From: Legionellaceae bacterium
GTDB taxonomy: Bacteria; Pseudomonadota; Gammaproteobacteria; Legionellales; Legionellaceae
Length of the DNA stretch: 64,000 bases
Assembly (NCBI GenBank): GCA_020831865.1
Contig: JAFIFT010000025.1
Span: 60,696-124,695, forward strand
Direction of reading: 5' to 3'
In this document: piece by piece, positions 9,799-19,082 of the stretch
Layout of the letters: each line of letters begins with the position of its first letter
Position numbering within the stretch: position 1 is the first letter of the stretch
Notes under the pieces: model-generated
The model's input: only the letters and a program-made list of their open reading frames with translations
The model's database searches: none
Told to the model about the DNA's origin: nothing
Position numbers and translations under genes: made by a program

Positions 9799-10889
9799 TG
9801 AATCAGCGCGGCTATAATTTTTCCGCCGGACCCGCGATGCTGCCGACGAGTATTTTGCAGGACGTCCGCGCAGAGTTATTAAACTGGCAGGGGCATGGTG
9901 CCTCCGTTCTGGAAATGGGACATCGCAGCTCGGCGGTACAGGACCTGATGGCCGAGACCAGTGCGCTCATGAAATCGATATTAGCCATCCCGGATGATTA
10001 TCATGTCCTGTTTCTGGGCGGTGCCGCGCGCAGTCAGTTTTCAACGATTCCGATGAACTTTTTACGGCAAGGTCAGTCGGCGGCTTACCTGATCACGGGT
10101 ATCTGGTCAAAAATGGCATTTGAAGAGTGCCGGAAAATTGCCCGGGCTGAGGCGGCGCTTGATAGTGAACATACGGGCTTCACGCGAATTCCGTATGCGG
10201 AGCAAGCGCTGCTCGACCCCCGTGCGGGATATCTCTATTATACCTCGAATGAAACGGTCAATGGGGTGCAGTTTTCCAAGATTCCAGAGCATGGCGCTAT
10301 CCCTCTGGTCTGTGATATGACTTCCGCTTTGCTGAGTGAACCGGTTGATATTGCCCGCTATGCCCTGATTTTTGCCGGAGCACAAAAAAATATTGCGAAT
10401 GCGGGGTTGACCATTGTCATTGTGGCGGATCGCTTTCTTGCGCAGATAGCAGAGGAGCAGCGATTGCCGACTATGCTGGATTACCGGACGCATGTCAGCA
10501 GTCAGTCGCTCTATGCTACGCCGCCGGTCTTTAATTGTTATCTGGCCAATAAAATGCTTCATTGGGTGCAAAATCAGGGTGGGCTTGTGGCGATGCAGGC
10601 TAACAATCAGCGGAAGGCTGTCAAGTTGTATGATTTTATTGATAACAGTTCGCTGTATTACTGTACAGTGGATTCTGCCTGCCGCTCAGTCATGAATGTT
10701 TGTTTTCATCTGAAGAACGTTGAGTGGGAGACGGCATTTCTGCAACAGGCCAGAGCCCATGGCTTATTAGCGCTGGCAGGGCATCGCAGCGTTGGCGGCC
10801 TGCGTGCCAGTCTCTATAATGCCATGCCGGAAGACGGGGTGGATGCTCTGATTGCCTTTATGCAACGGTTTGAACGGGAAAAGAGATAG
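9798..10889 (+). CDS. serC: Phosphoserine aminotransferase
   Basis: PLP-dependent conversion of 3-phosphohydroxypyruvate to phosphoserine; the same enzyme also acts in pyridoxine synthesis on the product of PdxB, encoded near 30 kb. 363 residues (E. coli 362): N-F-S-A-G-P-A-M-L-P at the start and the PLP lysine in F-A-G-A-Q-K-N-I-A-N-A-G-L. Starts at the TGATG overlap with gyrA and is followed three bases later by aroA, the conserved serC-aroA pairing. Confidence 0.97.
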   Translation: MNQRGYNFSAGPAMLPTSILQDVRAELLNWQGHGASVLEMGHRSSAVQDLMAETSALMKSILAIPDDYHVLFLGGAARSQFSTIPMNFLRQGQSAAYLITGIWSKMAFEECRKIARAEAALDSEHTGFTRIPYAEQALLDPRAGYLYYTSNETVNGVQFSKIPEHGAIPLVCDMTSALLSEPVDIARYALIFAGAQKNIANAGLTIVIVADRFLAQIAEEQRLPTMLDYRTHVSSQSLYATPPVFNCYLANKMLHWVQNQGGLVAMQANNQRKAVKLYDFIDNSSLYYCTVDSACRSVMNVCFHLKNVEWETAFLQQARAHGLLALAGHRSVGGLRASLYNAMPEDGVDALIAFMQRFEREKR

Positions 10890-10892
10890 TTC

Positions 10893-12203
10893 ATGAAGCA
10901 AGTCGACTTTATCAGTGCCAAGGCATACCCTTTACAGGGGCATATCAAGGTTCCCGGGGATAAATCCATATCGCATCGTGCCATTATGTTTGCCGCTATT
11001 GCCGAAGGAACCAGCACGATTGACGGTTTTTTGGATGGAGCGGACTGTCTGGCGACTCTGGCGGCGTTTCGCATAATGGGGGTGACGGTCGAGGGTCCTA
11101 TTGCACAACGGCTGGTGATTCACGGCGTGGGGCGGCTAGGTTTGACCGCGCCGCAGCGTACCATAGACTGCGGCAATTCCGGCACCACCATGCGTTTATT
11201 GAGCGGCCTGTTAGCGGGGCAGACCTTTTCCAGCCAACTAAGCGGCGACAACAGTTTGTTAAAACGCCCTATGGCGCGGATATGCCAGCCTTTATCCCTG
11301 ATGGGAGCCCGCATCATGAGTTGTGATGGTCATGCGCCTCTTCTGATCGAGGGCGGGAGCCGCTTAAACGGTAGATGTTATACCATGCCGGTTGCCAGTG
11401 CCCAGGTGAAATCTGCTATTTTGCTGGCTGGATTATATGCACAGGGCGAAAGTACGGTGATTGAGCCGGCAATCAGCCGTGATCATACCGAGCGCATGTT
11501 GGCAACCTTTTCCTACCCGGTGCAAACCAAAGAAAAAACGGTGAGCGTACAAGGCGGAGGCCAATGTCTGGCTGCTGATATCAAAGTGCCCGGCGATATT
11601 TCCTCGGCAGCCTTTTTTATGGTCGCTGCCACCGTGATCCCCGGCTCGAATATTATCATTCAAAATGTGGGGATTAATCCGACCCGTTGCGGCGTGATTG
11701 AGATCTTGACGTTAATGGGGGCCGATATCCGTTTACTAAACCCGCGTCAATACGGCGAGGAGCCCGTGGCTGATATCGCCGTAAAATACGCCGCCTTGAC
11801 GGGCATTACGATTCCGTCAACGCTGGTGCCGCTGGCCATTGATGAATTTCCGGTATTATTTATTGCGGCAGCTTGCGCCAAAGGGCAAACGTCGCTGCGG
11901 GGCGCAAGTGAGTTACGGGTCAAGGAAAGTGATCGTATTGCCGCGATGGTCAAGGGGCTAACCACCCTGGGGATAGAGGCACAGGCATTGGATGATGGGG
12001 TCGTGATCCAGGGGGGACGCATGCGGGGAGGAGTGGTGGATAGTGCGCAGGATCACCGCATTGCGATGGCTTTTGCGATAGCTGGCAGTGTGGCCGCTGA
12101 CTGCATTACTATCAAAGACAGCTTCAATGTCCAAACGTCTTTTCCCGGTTTTGTCCATACCGCCCAACAACTGGGATTATGTATTAAGGAAACGATTCTA
12201 TGA
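10893..12203 (+). CDS. aroA: 5-enolpyruvylshikimate-3-phosphate synthase
   Basis: Transfers enolpyruvate from PEP to shikimate 3-phosphate in aromatic amino acid synthesis. 436 residues. P-G-D-K-S-I-S-H-R-A near residue 21 (substrate-binding Lys and Arg), D-C-G-N-S-G-T-T-M-R-L near 93, and R-V-K-E-S-D-R-I near 340 are the classic EPSPS motifs. The NSGTTMR motif has Thr rather than Ala after the Gly, a pattern seen in class II-type enzymes. Overlaps cmk by four bases (ATGA), so the two are translationally coupled. Confidence 0.96.
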   Translation: MKQVDFISAKAYPLQGHIKVPGDKSISHRAIMFAAIAEGTSTIDGFLDGADCLATLAAFRIMGVTVEGPIAQRLVIHGVGRLGLTAPQRTIDCGNSGTTMRLLSGLLAGQTFSSQLSGDNSLLKRPMARICQPLSLMGARIMSCDGHAPLLIEGGSRLNGRCYTMPVASAQVKSAILLAGLYAQGESTVIEPAISRDHTERMLATFSYPVQTKEKTVSVQGGGQCLAADIKVPGDISSAAFFMVAATVIPGSNIIIQNVGINPTRCGVIEILTLMGADIRLLNPRQYGEEPVADIAVKYAALTGITIPSTLVPLAIDEFPVLFIAAACAKGQTSLRGASELRVKESDRIAAMVKGLTTLGIEAQALDDGVVIQGGRMRGGVVDSAQDHRIAMAFAIAGSVAADCITIKDSFNVQTSFPGFVHTAQQLGLCIKETIL

Positions 12204-12895
12204 GCGAGTCAGCAACAACGGTTCCCGTGATTACGATTGATGGCCCCAGTGGAACCGGCAAAGGCACGATATGTCAAATGCTGGCCCAGCATCTGGGCTG
12301 GCATATGCTCGATAGTGGGGCCTTATACCGAGTGCTTGCCCACGCGGTAGCGGAGCAGCAGATGTCATTTACCGATACCGAATCGATTGCCGCTTTGGCC
12401 AGCAAGCTGGATACGCGTTTTGTGCCGCGAGAGGGTCAGCCTAATCAGGTATGGTTGGATGATAAGGACGTAACCACTGCTATTCGCAGCGAGGTCTGTG
12501 GGCAGAATGCATCAAAAGTCGCGGCACTACCGGCTGTTCGAGCCGCTTTTTTACATAGGCAACGCCAGTTTGCCCGGTCACCTGGTTTGGTGACGGATGG
12601 TCGGGATATGGGTACGGTAGTATTTCCTGAGGCCTTCTTAAAAGTATATTTAGATGCCAGTTGCGAAGAAAGAGCCAAAAGACGCTATTTGCAGTTGCAA
12701 CACAGTAAAAATAATGCTAGCCTCGCCGATGTTGTGGAAGAACTGCAACAGCGCGATGAACGTGATACGCAACGGGCGCAAGCCCCGTTGAAGGCGGCAC
12801 AGGACGCTGTGTATTTGGATACAACAGGATTAGCAATTGTACAAGTGTTCGATTTTATATTAAAATTAGTGCACGAACGTTTGTCGATTCGTTAG
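12200..12895 (+). CDS. cmk: Cytidylate kinase
   Basis: ATP-dependent phosphorylation of CMP and dCMP. 231 residues with P-loop [10 protein letters not shown] near residue 14, the CMP-binding LDSGALYR near 36, and [12 protein letters not shown] near 133. Overlaps the end of aroA and is followed 56 bases later by rpsA, the same cmk-rpsA order as in E. coli. Confidence 0.96.
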   Translation: MSESATTVPVITIDGPSGTGKGTICQMLAQHLGWHMLDSGALYRVLAHAVAEQQMSFTDTESIAALASKLDTRFVPREGQPNQVWLDDKDVTTAIRSEVCGQNASKVAALPAVRAAFLHRQRQFARSPGLVTDGRDMGTVVFPEAFLKVYLDASCEERAKRRYLQLQHSKNNASLADVVEELQQRDERDTQRAQAPLKAAQDAVYLDTTGLAIVQVFDFILKLVHERLSIR

Positions 12896-12904
12896 TCATT
12901 GGGG

Positions 12905-12925
12905 GAGAAACTATTCCTGTTTCTC
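12905..12925 (+). promoter_or_regulatory. Hairpin in the rpsA leader
   Basis: GAGAAAC (12905-12911), 7-base loop, GTTTCTC (12919-12925): a perfect 7-bp stem in the 56-base cmk-rpsA gap, with no following T run, so not a terminator. The region before the rpsA ATG lacks a strong Shine-Dalgarno sequence. In E. coli the rpsA initiation region is structured and also lacks a canonical one, and S1 autoregulates through it; a similar role here is inference. Confidence 0.4.
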
Positions 12926-12951
12926 ATTGGTCTACTAAAGAGTTCATTAAC

Positions 12952-14634
12952 ATGTCTGAAACTTTCGAACAACTATTAAATCAACTTTCTTCTGGCGTTA
13001 AATTTTATCCTGGCGCTATCATTAATGCAAAAGTCATTAATATCAATTCCGATACCATTACACTGGATGCCGGCTTAAAATCCGAGGGCATTGTACCTGC
13101 CGAAGAATTCAAAGATAAACACGGTGAATTGGAAATTAAACTGGGCGATATCGTCGAAGTCGCTCTTGATTCTGTGGAAGATGGCTACGGTGAGACTTTG
13201 CTGTCCCGTGAAAAAGCCAAACGTCAGGAAGCCTGGCGCAACCTCTCCCGCTCACACGAAAATAATGACACCGTGCTTGGTTTAATATCCGGAAAAGTCA
13301 AAGGCGGCTTCACTGTTGAAATTGGTTCCATCCGCGCCTTTTTACCGGGTTCACTTGTCGATGTCAGACCGGTTCGTGATCCGTCCTATCTTGAAGGCAA
13401 AGAACTTGAGTTTAAAGTCATCAAGATGGATATCAAGCGAAACAACATCGTCGTTTCGCGACGTGCGGTGGTGGAAGAAGAAAGCAGTGCCGACCGACAA
13501 GCCTTGCTTGAGTCCTTGCATGATGGACAGGTCTTAAATGGTATTGTGAAAAACCTTACCGATTATGGTGCCTTTATTGATTTGGGTGGTATCGATGGAT
13601 TATTACATATCACTGATATTTCCTGGAAAAGAGTCAAACATCCCAGCGAATTATTGACTGTTGGTCAGGATGTGAAGGTCAAGGTATTAAGTTTTGACAA
13701 AGAGCGAAACCGCGTCTCTCTGGGCATGAAGCAATTGGGCAACGATCCCTGGGTTGATCTGGTTGATCGGCATCCGGTTGGCAAAAAAATTCAGGGTAAA
13801 GTAACGAATATCACCGATTACGGCTGCTTCGTTGAAATCGAAGAGGGGGTCGAAGGTTTGGTGCACATGTCTGAAATGGACTGGACCAACAAGAATATCC
13901 ACCCTGGAAAAGTGGTCAGTCTGGGGGATGTTGTGGATGTCATGGTTCTGGAAATTGACGAAGATCGACGTCGAATTTCTCTGGGTATGAAGCAATGCGT
14001 TGGAAATCCCTGGCATCAGTTTGCTGAGAGTCATGCCAAAGGAGAAAAAGTCGCGGGTAAAATTCGCTCAATCACTGATTTTGGTGTCTTTATTGGTCTG
14101 GATGGTGACATTGATGGTTTGGTTCACATGTCTGATATCTCCTGGACTATCCCCGGCGAAGAAGCAGTCAAGCAATTTAAGAAAGGCCAGGAAATTGAAG
14201 CGGTCATACTTGCGGTGGATGCAGAGCGGGAGCGTATTTCGCTCGGTATCAAGCAGCTTGATGGCGATAACTTTACCAGTTATTGTGATGAGCATGCCAA
14301 GGGCACTGTCGTTAAAGGCAAGGTAACCGAAGTGGATAGCAAGTCTGTGACCGTTGAGCTCGCCGAGGATGTGACTGGTCATTTGCGTGCCAGTGAAATT
14401 TCCGATGAGAAGGTGGATGATGCTGCTGCCCATTTTAAGGTGGGTGATGAGGTTGAGGCAAAAATCCTCAATGTCGACCGTAAAAATCGCCTGATACAGC
14501 TTTCAGTTAAGGCGAAAGATGCGCAAGAACATGCAGAAGCCATTAAGAAATACACGCGAAGCAATTCGGAAACCGCATCGACCACGCTTGGTGATTTGCT
14601 AAAAGAGAAAATGGCAAGCAAAGACGCGGAGTAA
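12952..14634 (+). CDS. rpsA: 30S ribosomal protein S1
   Basis: mRNA-binding ribosomal protein needed for translation initiation on structured messages. 560 residues (E. coli 557), with six S1/OB-fold repeats: degenerate repeats at ~20-90 and 105-175, then canonical ones near 190-260, 277-347, 364-434 and 451-520. The canonical repeats carry variants of T-D-Y/F-G-x-F-I/V-x-L/I and G-L-V/L-H-x-S/T-D/E-x. Ends at a strong terminator. No ihfB follows, unlike E. coli; lapA is the next gene. Confidence 0.98.
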   Translation: MSETFEQLLNQLSSGVKFYPGAIINAKVININSDTITLDAGLKSEGIVPAEEFKDKHGELEIKLGDIVEVALDSVEDGYGETLLSREKAKRQEAWRNLSRSHENNDTVLGLISGKVKGGFTVEIGSIRAFLPGSLVDVRPVRDPSYLEGKELEFKVIKMDIKRNNIVVSRRAVVEEESSADRQALLESLHDGQVLNGIVKNLTDYGAFIDLGGIDGLLHITDISWKRVKHPSELLTVGQDVKVKVLSFDKERNRVSLGMKQLGNDPWVDLVDRHPVGKKIQGKVTNITDYGCFVEIEEGVEGLVHMSEMDWTNKNIHPGKVVSLGDVVDVMVLEIDEDRRRISLGMKQCVGNPWHQFAESHAKGEKVAGKIRSITDFGVFIGLDGDIDGLVHMSDISWTIPGEEAVKQFKKGQEIEAVILAVDAERERISLGIKQLDGDNFTSYCDEHAKGTVVKGKVTEVDSKSVTVELAEDVTGHLRASEISDEKVDDAAAHFKVGDEVEAKILNVDRKNRLIQLSVKAKDAQEHAEAIKKYTRSNSETASTTLGDLLKEKMASKDAE

Positions 14635-14640
14635 CCAGTA

Positions 14641-14668
14641 AAAAAGCGTAGGCATCTACGCTTTTTTT
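14641..14668 (+). terminator. Rho-independent terminator of rpsA
   Basis: Stem AGCGTAG / CTACGCT (14645-14651, 14656-14662) with loop GCAT, extended by A-T pairs and followed by a T run. Starts seven bases after the rpsA stop. Confidence 0.88.
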
Positions 14669-14691
14669 ATGCTTCATGGTCAGAAGATACC

Positions 14692-14781
14692 AGGGTCTGT
14701 TGGTATTTCATCGCAAGCTACCTGTATGCTGCGGATAAAGCGCGGGACGCAGGTGTCAGAGAGGAAATATCAACAGGCCCT
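14692..14781. repeat. 90-bp element with terminal inverted repeats
   Basis: AGGGTCTGTTGGTATTTC (14692-14709) is repeated inverted as GAAATATCAACAGGCCCT (14764-14781); 16 of 18 positions pair. The interior contains ACCTG...CAGGT and GATAAAGCGCGGG, the latter resembling the core of the ~170 bp repeat family. Single ends of the same type occur at 16603-16622 and 28949-28965. Confidence 0.6.
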
Positions 14782-14802
14782 AAGCGAATAATAATTTTAA
14801 CT

Positions 14803-14832
14803 TTGTCTCATGGATATACTGCTGAGTATAGT
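14803..14832 (+). promoter_or_regulatory. Predicted lapA promoter
   Basis: TTGTCT (14803-14808), 18-base spacer, TATAGT (14827-14832), 34 bases before the lapA ATG. Confidence 0.45.
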
Positions 14833-14866
14833 ATTCATATGGCACAGGTTGGCGAGGGAAAAGTGA

Positions 14867-15157
14867 ATGCGTGCTTTGCTCATGATTTTTTATATCGTAT
14901 TAATAGTATTTGGCGTCAGCTTTGCCGCTTTAAATGCGGATTCTGTGACGGTTAATTTTTATTTTACCGAATACACTCTGGCCTTATCGCTATTATTGCT
15001 GGCGGCAGTCAGTGTGGGTGCCGTTATAGGTTTTGTGTTGTTCCTGAACAAATATATGCACCTCAAGCGCGATTGCAAGAAGTGTGCTAAGCAACTCCAC
15101 TTGTTGGAGAAAGAAATTAAAAATTTAAGAGTCATGCCTTTGAAAGATCAGCACTAA
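14867..15157 (+). CDS. lapA: LapA family inner membrane protein
   Basis: 96 residues of the DUF1049/LapA family. Two membrane segments (about 5-23 and 40-62) are followed by a charged, Cys-containing cytoplasmic coil (65-92). LapA works with LapB at the inner membrane in LPS assembly and control of LpxC turnover in E. coli. Here, as there, it stands upstream of lapB, but a 259-base gap containing no obvious gene lies between them. Confidence 0.85.
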   Translation: MRALLMIFYIVLIVFGVSFAALNADSVTVNFYFTEYTLALSLLLLAAVSVGAVIGFVLFLNKYMHLKRDCKKCAKQLHLLEKEIKNLRVMPLKDQH

Positions 15158-15416
15158 AGCTGCCAGACTACTTGCAGACTCATATCCTGGTGCTGTTGAG
15201 GTTCTGATGGTTAATGGAACTCTGCTGTCTTTTGCTTGCCAAAGCCCCTGTTACGCTTGCATGGCAGAACGAAAACATGGATAATTAGATTTCAAAATGG
15301 CCTTGAATGAGGCGAATAGCGTGCCTGTGCCCAGGCCATAAAAACTGCAAGGTTGAGGGCGCTATTGACTGATGCCTGCTGCCATTGAATGTGCTCAGCT
15401 GAGAAGGAGAGATTAA

Positions 15417-16586
15417 GTGGTTAATCTATGGCCATTGCTTTTGCCTGCTGCCGCCTTTTCTGGTTGGATTGCTGCTCGAAAAAGTTTACGTCAGACTGAG
15501 AGTGATCAAAATAATCGTCTTTCCCGTGAGTATGTAGTCGGGCTCAACTACCTTTTGAATGAGCAGCCTGATAAGGCAGTGGATATATTCATCAGACTTT
15601 TGGAAGTCGATAGTGAAACGGTAGAAACGCATCTGGCGCTCGGTTCGTTATTCCGCCGACGCGGAGAAGTTGACCGGGCTATTCGTATCCATCAAAATTT
15701 GATTGCTCGCCCCCAGCTGAGCCTTGCCGAACGCAAAGAAGCATTGATGGCTCTCGGGCAAGATTATATGAGTGCCGGTGTGTTTGACCGGGCCGAACGC
15801 ATCTTTTTGGAAGTGGTTGATCTGGGGGGGCAGGGTGAAGCACGCAGCCTGCAAGAACTCATGGCTATCTATGAGCAGGAAAAGGCATGGGATAAAGCAT
15901 TACGCACGTTATGTAAACTGGAGTCCACAACTGGTCAGACTTTAGCTATTCAAGCGGCACATTATTACTGTGAAATTGCCAATCAGCATCTGAAATCCAA
16001 TCAAATTGATAAAGCATCCTACAGTATCCGACAAGCCTTATCGGTGGACAAAAACTGTGTGCGTGCCAGTTTAATGCAGGCTGCGCTGGAAATGCGTCAG
16101 GGTCGTTATAAAATGGCGATACGTTCGCTCCGTCGGGTGCGCCACCAGGATCCGGAGTTTCTGAGTGAGATTATCAGTCCATTAGTCACGAGCTACCAAG
16201 AGATTAAAGGGATGGATGAGTGTGTCCAATTTTTACAGCAAACGCTGGTTGAGCACCCGCGGGCCTCCACTATTTTTGTGATCGCAGATTATTTGCGTAC
16301 GGCAAGAGGATTGGATGTAGCGGTTGATTTTGTGGCCGAACAATTACACCGCCATCCCTCGATCCGTGGTCTTAATCGCCTCATTTACTGGCATTTGGAA
16401 AGTGCGCAGGGCAAAGTACAGACAAAACTGCAAATGCTCTATGACATCACCAGTAAATTTTTAGATGATAAGCCGGTTTACCGTTGTGGTCACTGTGGTT
16501 TTGGTGGGAAACATTTGCACTGGCAATGTCCCAGCTGCAAGCAATGGAGCCGGATGAAGCCCGTCCATGGTCTGGAGGGGGATTAG
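15417..16586 (+). CDS. lapB: LPS assembly protein B (TPR / rubredoxin-like)
   Basis: 389 residues: an N-terminal membrane anchor (about 4-20), a run of tetratricopeptide-like helices (~35-345), and a C-terminal rubredoxin-type metal site C-G-H-C-G-F ... C-P-S-C-K-Q-W (about 358-378). In E. coli, LapB recruits FtsH to degrade LpxC and scaffolds LPS enzymes; the metal knuckles are essential there. Start is GTG at 15417, with a GAGAAGGAGAGAT ribosome site just upstream. Confidence 0.93.
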   Translation: MVNLWPLLLPAAAFSGWIAARKSLRQTESDQNNRLSREYVVGLNYLLNEQPDKAVDIFIRLLEVDSETVETHLALGSLFRRRGEVDRAIRIHQNLIARPQLSLAERKEALMALGQDYMSAGVFDRAERIFLEVVDLGGQGEARSLQELMAIYEQEKAWDKALRTLCKLESTTGQTLAIQAAHYYCEIANQHLKSNQIDKASYSIRQALSVDKNCVRASLMQAALEMRQGRYKMAIRSLRRVRHQDPEFLSEIISPLVTSYQEIKGMDECVQFLQQTLVEHPRASTIFVIADYLRTARGLDVAVDFVAEQLHRHPSIRGLNRLIYWHLESAQGKVQTKLQMLYDITSKFLDDKPVYRCGHCGFGGKHLHWQCPSCKQWSRMKPVHGLEGD

Positions 16587-16602
16587 CATAGGTTCTGCAC
16601 AA

Positions 16603-16622
16603 TACCAGGGCCAACAGATCCT
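16603..16622. repeat. Solo end of the CTGTTGG-type inverted repeat
   Basis: ATACCAGGGCCAACAGATCCT-like sequence matching the right-hand terminal repeat of the 14692-14781 element (CCAACAGA(C/T)CCT core). No partner end is evident nearby. Confidence 0.35.
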
Positions 16623-16713
16623 AACCAATGGGTTCAATGTTTGAGAGGCAGCTAACACGTGCCCGGGTTGCGCGGATAAGCCGCTTAGAGCCGATAATAT
16701 GGGAATAGATAAA

Positions 16714-17844
16714 ATGCAATTTATAGATTTGAAAACACAGTATCAGCTTATTGCCGATGAGGTACAGGCCGGTATCAAAAAAGTACTGGAGCATGGCCAA
16801 TATATTATGGGGCCTGAAATTGGCCAGCTGGAAGAGATGCTGGCGGCATATGTTGGTGTACGGCACGCTATTGTCAATGCCAGTGGAACCGACGCGTTAT
16901 TGATGGCATTGCTGGCCTTGGATATCCAGCCCGGTGATGAGGTGATTACCACTGCTTTTAGCTTTTTTGCGACGGCTGAGGTTATAGCGCTCATCAATGC
17001 AAAACCGGTTTTTGTTGATATTGATCCGGTCACCTACAATATGGATCCAGCTGGGTTGCAACAGGTTATCACCAGTAAAACCAAGGCCATTATGCCCGTG
17101 AGCTTATATGGGCAATGTGCGGATATGCATGCCATCAATACCATTGCCCGGCAACATGGTCTTGCCGTGATTGAAGATGCCGCCCAGAGTTTTGGCGCGA
17201 CTTACCACGGTGCGCGTTCTTGTAGCCTTTCCGATATTGGTTGCACCAGTTTTTTCCCGTCAAAGCCTTTGGGGGGCTACGGTGACTCCGGCGCTTGTTT
17301 TACCAATGATGATGCGCTGGCCGAACGTTTGCGTCAGGTGCGTATTCATGGTCAGAATGGACGATATGCGCATGCCCGTATTGGTATCAATGGGCGCATG
17401 GATAGTATTCAAGCGGCTATTGTCATCGAAAAAATGAAAATATTCCCCCGTGAAGTTGCTCTGCGGCAGGATGTAGCACGTCGATATCATGACTTACTGT
17501 CTGATGTCGTCAAAACTCCTTACGTACACCACTATAACGAATCGGTATACGCGCAATATACCATAGAAGTGGCTAATCGTGATGAATTTCAACGTTTGAT
17601 GCAGGAGCAAGGCATACCGACGGCGGTGCATTACCCATCATTGCTGCCACAACAGGCTGCCTTGCAATATTTGAAGGATGAGCGCTGCTCTCATTATCCC
17701 CATGCTGAAAAGGCGTGCCAGTCTGTCGTGAGTTTACCCATGCATCCTTACCTAACAGAAGCGGAGCAAGTCAAAGTCGCGGAAGCGGTAAAACAGTCGC
17801 TTAGGCAGAGTATGGCAGCGGAGCAAAAGGTGCTTGATGTCTGA
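16714..17844 (+). CDS. DegT/DnrJ/EryC1 family sugar aminotransferase
   Basis: PLP enzyme of the sugar nucleotide aminotransferase family, closest by eye to WbpE/WlbC-type enzymes that make UDP-2,3-diacetamido sugars for LPS. 376 residues from ATG 16714; the family start M-x-F-I-D-L-K favours this over ATG 16699, five codons upstream. Signature segments: NASGTDAL near 60, E-D-A-A-Q-S-F-G-A near 157, and F-F-P-S-K-P-L-G-G-Y-G-D-S-G near 184 with the PLP lysine in PSKP. Overlaps pyrF by eight bases. No other sugar-modification genes are adjacent, so the substrate is open. Confidence 0.85.
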   Translation: MQFIDLKTQYQLIADEVQAGIKKVLEHGQYIMGPEIGQLEEMLAAYVGVRHAIVNASGTDALLMALLALDIQPGDEVITTAFSFFATAEVIALINAKPVFVDIDPVTYNMDPAGLQQVITSKTKAIMPVSLYGQCADMHAINTIARQHGLAVIEDAAQSFGATYHGARSCSLSDIGCTSFFPSKPLGGYGDSGACFTNDDALAERLRQVRIHGQNGRYAHARIGINGRMDSIQAAIVIEKMKIFPREVALRQDVARRYHDLLSDVVKTPYVHHYNESVYAQYTIEVANRDEFQRLMQEQGIPTAVHYPSLLPQQAALQYLKDERCSHYPHAEKACQSVVSLPMHPYLTEAEQVKVAEAVKQSLRQSMAAEQKVLDV

Positions 17845-18517
17845 TCTGATTGTCGCGCTGGATTACCCTCAACCGGAAGAGGCGCTGGACTTTATTGCAC
17901 AAGTTACACCTGCTGACTGTGCACTGAAGGTTGGCAGTGAGCTTTTTACAGCCAGTGGGGCGGAGTTTGTCAGAAGTATCGTGCAACGCGGTTTTCGTGT
18001 TTTTTTGGATCTTAAATTTCATGATATACCGAATACGGTGGCGGCAGCCTGCCGAAGCGCGGCTGAACTGGGGGTATGGATGATCAATGTGCATGCCAGT
18101 GGTGGCAGCAAAATGATGCGGGCTGCCCGACAATCTCTGGAACCTTATGGCTCGTCACGCCCGCTATTAATCGCAGTAACGATTTTGACCAGTATGGATG
18201 AACAAGATGTAGAGGAGTTACATTATAAAAATAGCCTGCAACAGCAAGTCAAAGAGCTCAGCCTGTTAGCCTGTAACGCCGGACTCGATGGCGTTGTCTG
18301 TTCGGCGCAGGAGGCGTCACTGATTAAAAAAATAACCAATGAGACATTGTTGACCGTAACGCCTGGTATCCGTTTGGAAAAGGACATGGCTGATGATCAG
18401 CAGCGGATCATGACGCCGCAAAAAGCGCGCGAGGCGGGCAGCGATTATTTGGTGATCGGCAGACCAATTACCCGGGCAGAAAATCCTCATCTACGTTTGC
18501 AAACTATCCTGCGATGA
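17837..18517 (+). CDS. pyrF: Orotidine 5'-phosphate decarboxylase
   Basis: Last step of de novo UMP synthesis. 226 residues. Substrate- and catalysis-associated residues lie in V-A-L-D-Y-P near 6, the D-L-K-F-H-D-I-P-N-T motif near 58-67 (catalytic Lys/Asp network), and T-P-G-I-R near 176. A TTG directly before the ATG at 17837 is in frame, but the ATG start matches the family. Its start overlaps the end of the aminotransferase gene, so the two are probably cotranscribed. Confidence 0.96.
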   Translation: MSDLIVALDYPQPEEALDFIAQVTPADCALKVGSELFTASGAEFVRSIVQRGFRVFLDLKFHDIPNTVAAACRSAAELGVWMINVHASGGSKMMRAARQSLEPYGSSRPLLIAVTILTSMDEQDVEELHYKNSLQQQVKELSLLACNAGLDGVVCSAQEASLIKKITNETLLTVTPGIRLEKDMADDQQRIMTPQKAREAGSDYLVIGRPITRAENPHLRLQTILR

Positions 18518-18637
18518 GTCCTCATCAGCGCCCTATTATGTGACAATGGTACCTCAGAATAATACCACTATGTAAAAAAGTAGCAGCCACATGGGCTGGT
18601 GAACACTGATGCCGCAGCATGCGCCTTAGCTTAAGCA

Positions 18638-18985
18638 TCATTCTTCGTCAAAGCATTTCAAGATATTCTCGGGCGGACGCCCCAGGATACTTTTCCCTTT
18701 ATATGTGACAATCGGCCGTTGCATTAGGCGCGGCTCTTTCAGCATAGCCTGCAAGAGCTGTGCTTCATTATCCAGCGATAATCCCAGTTGCTGAAACACT
18801 GCTTCCTTGGTGCGGACAAAATCTTCTAAAGCGAAATTTGCCCGCAATGTCATCAACTGTTCTATCGTCAGTGGTGTCTTAAGATAGTCAATAATGAGGG
18901 GATCGAAGCCTTTAGCGCGCAGAATTTCCAACGCTTTTCTTGATTGAGAGCATTGGGGATTGTGATACATCGTAAGTGTTTCCAT
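18638..18985 (-). CDS. ArsC/YfgD family thioredoxin-fold protein
   Basis: 115 residues from ATG 18985; an ATG five codons upstream is possible but the family starts a few residues before Y-H-N-P. Y-H-N-P-Q-C-S-Q-S-R near residue 7 carries the single N-terminal Cys of glutaredoxin-dependent arsenate reductases, and R-P-I-V/G-R-P-P-E matches the C-terminal part. YfgD-type homologs often have no shown arsenate activity, and no ars operon is present, so detoxification is not claimed. Stand-alone, convergent with pyrF. Confidence 0.85.
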   Translation of the reverse strand: METLTMYHNPQCSQSRKALEILRAKGFDPLIIDYLKTPLTIEQLMTLRANFALEDFVRTKEAVFQQLGLSLDNEAQLLQAMLKEPRLMQRPIVTYKGKSILGRPPENILKCFDEE

Positions 18986-19082
18986 GGTGTTTTTTATCAT
19001 TATGCGCTGTCTTTATAGAAAAATATCGTCACGCGCGTTCCATTCGGGCGACGCTCGTGACGAATGCATGGAGTGTTTCCGG

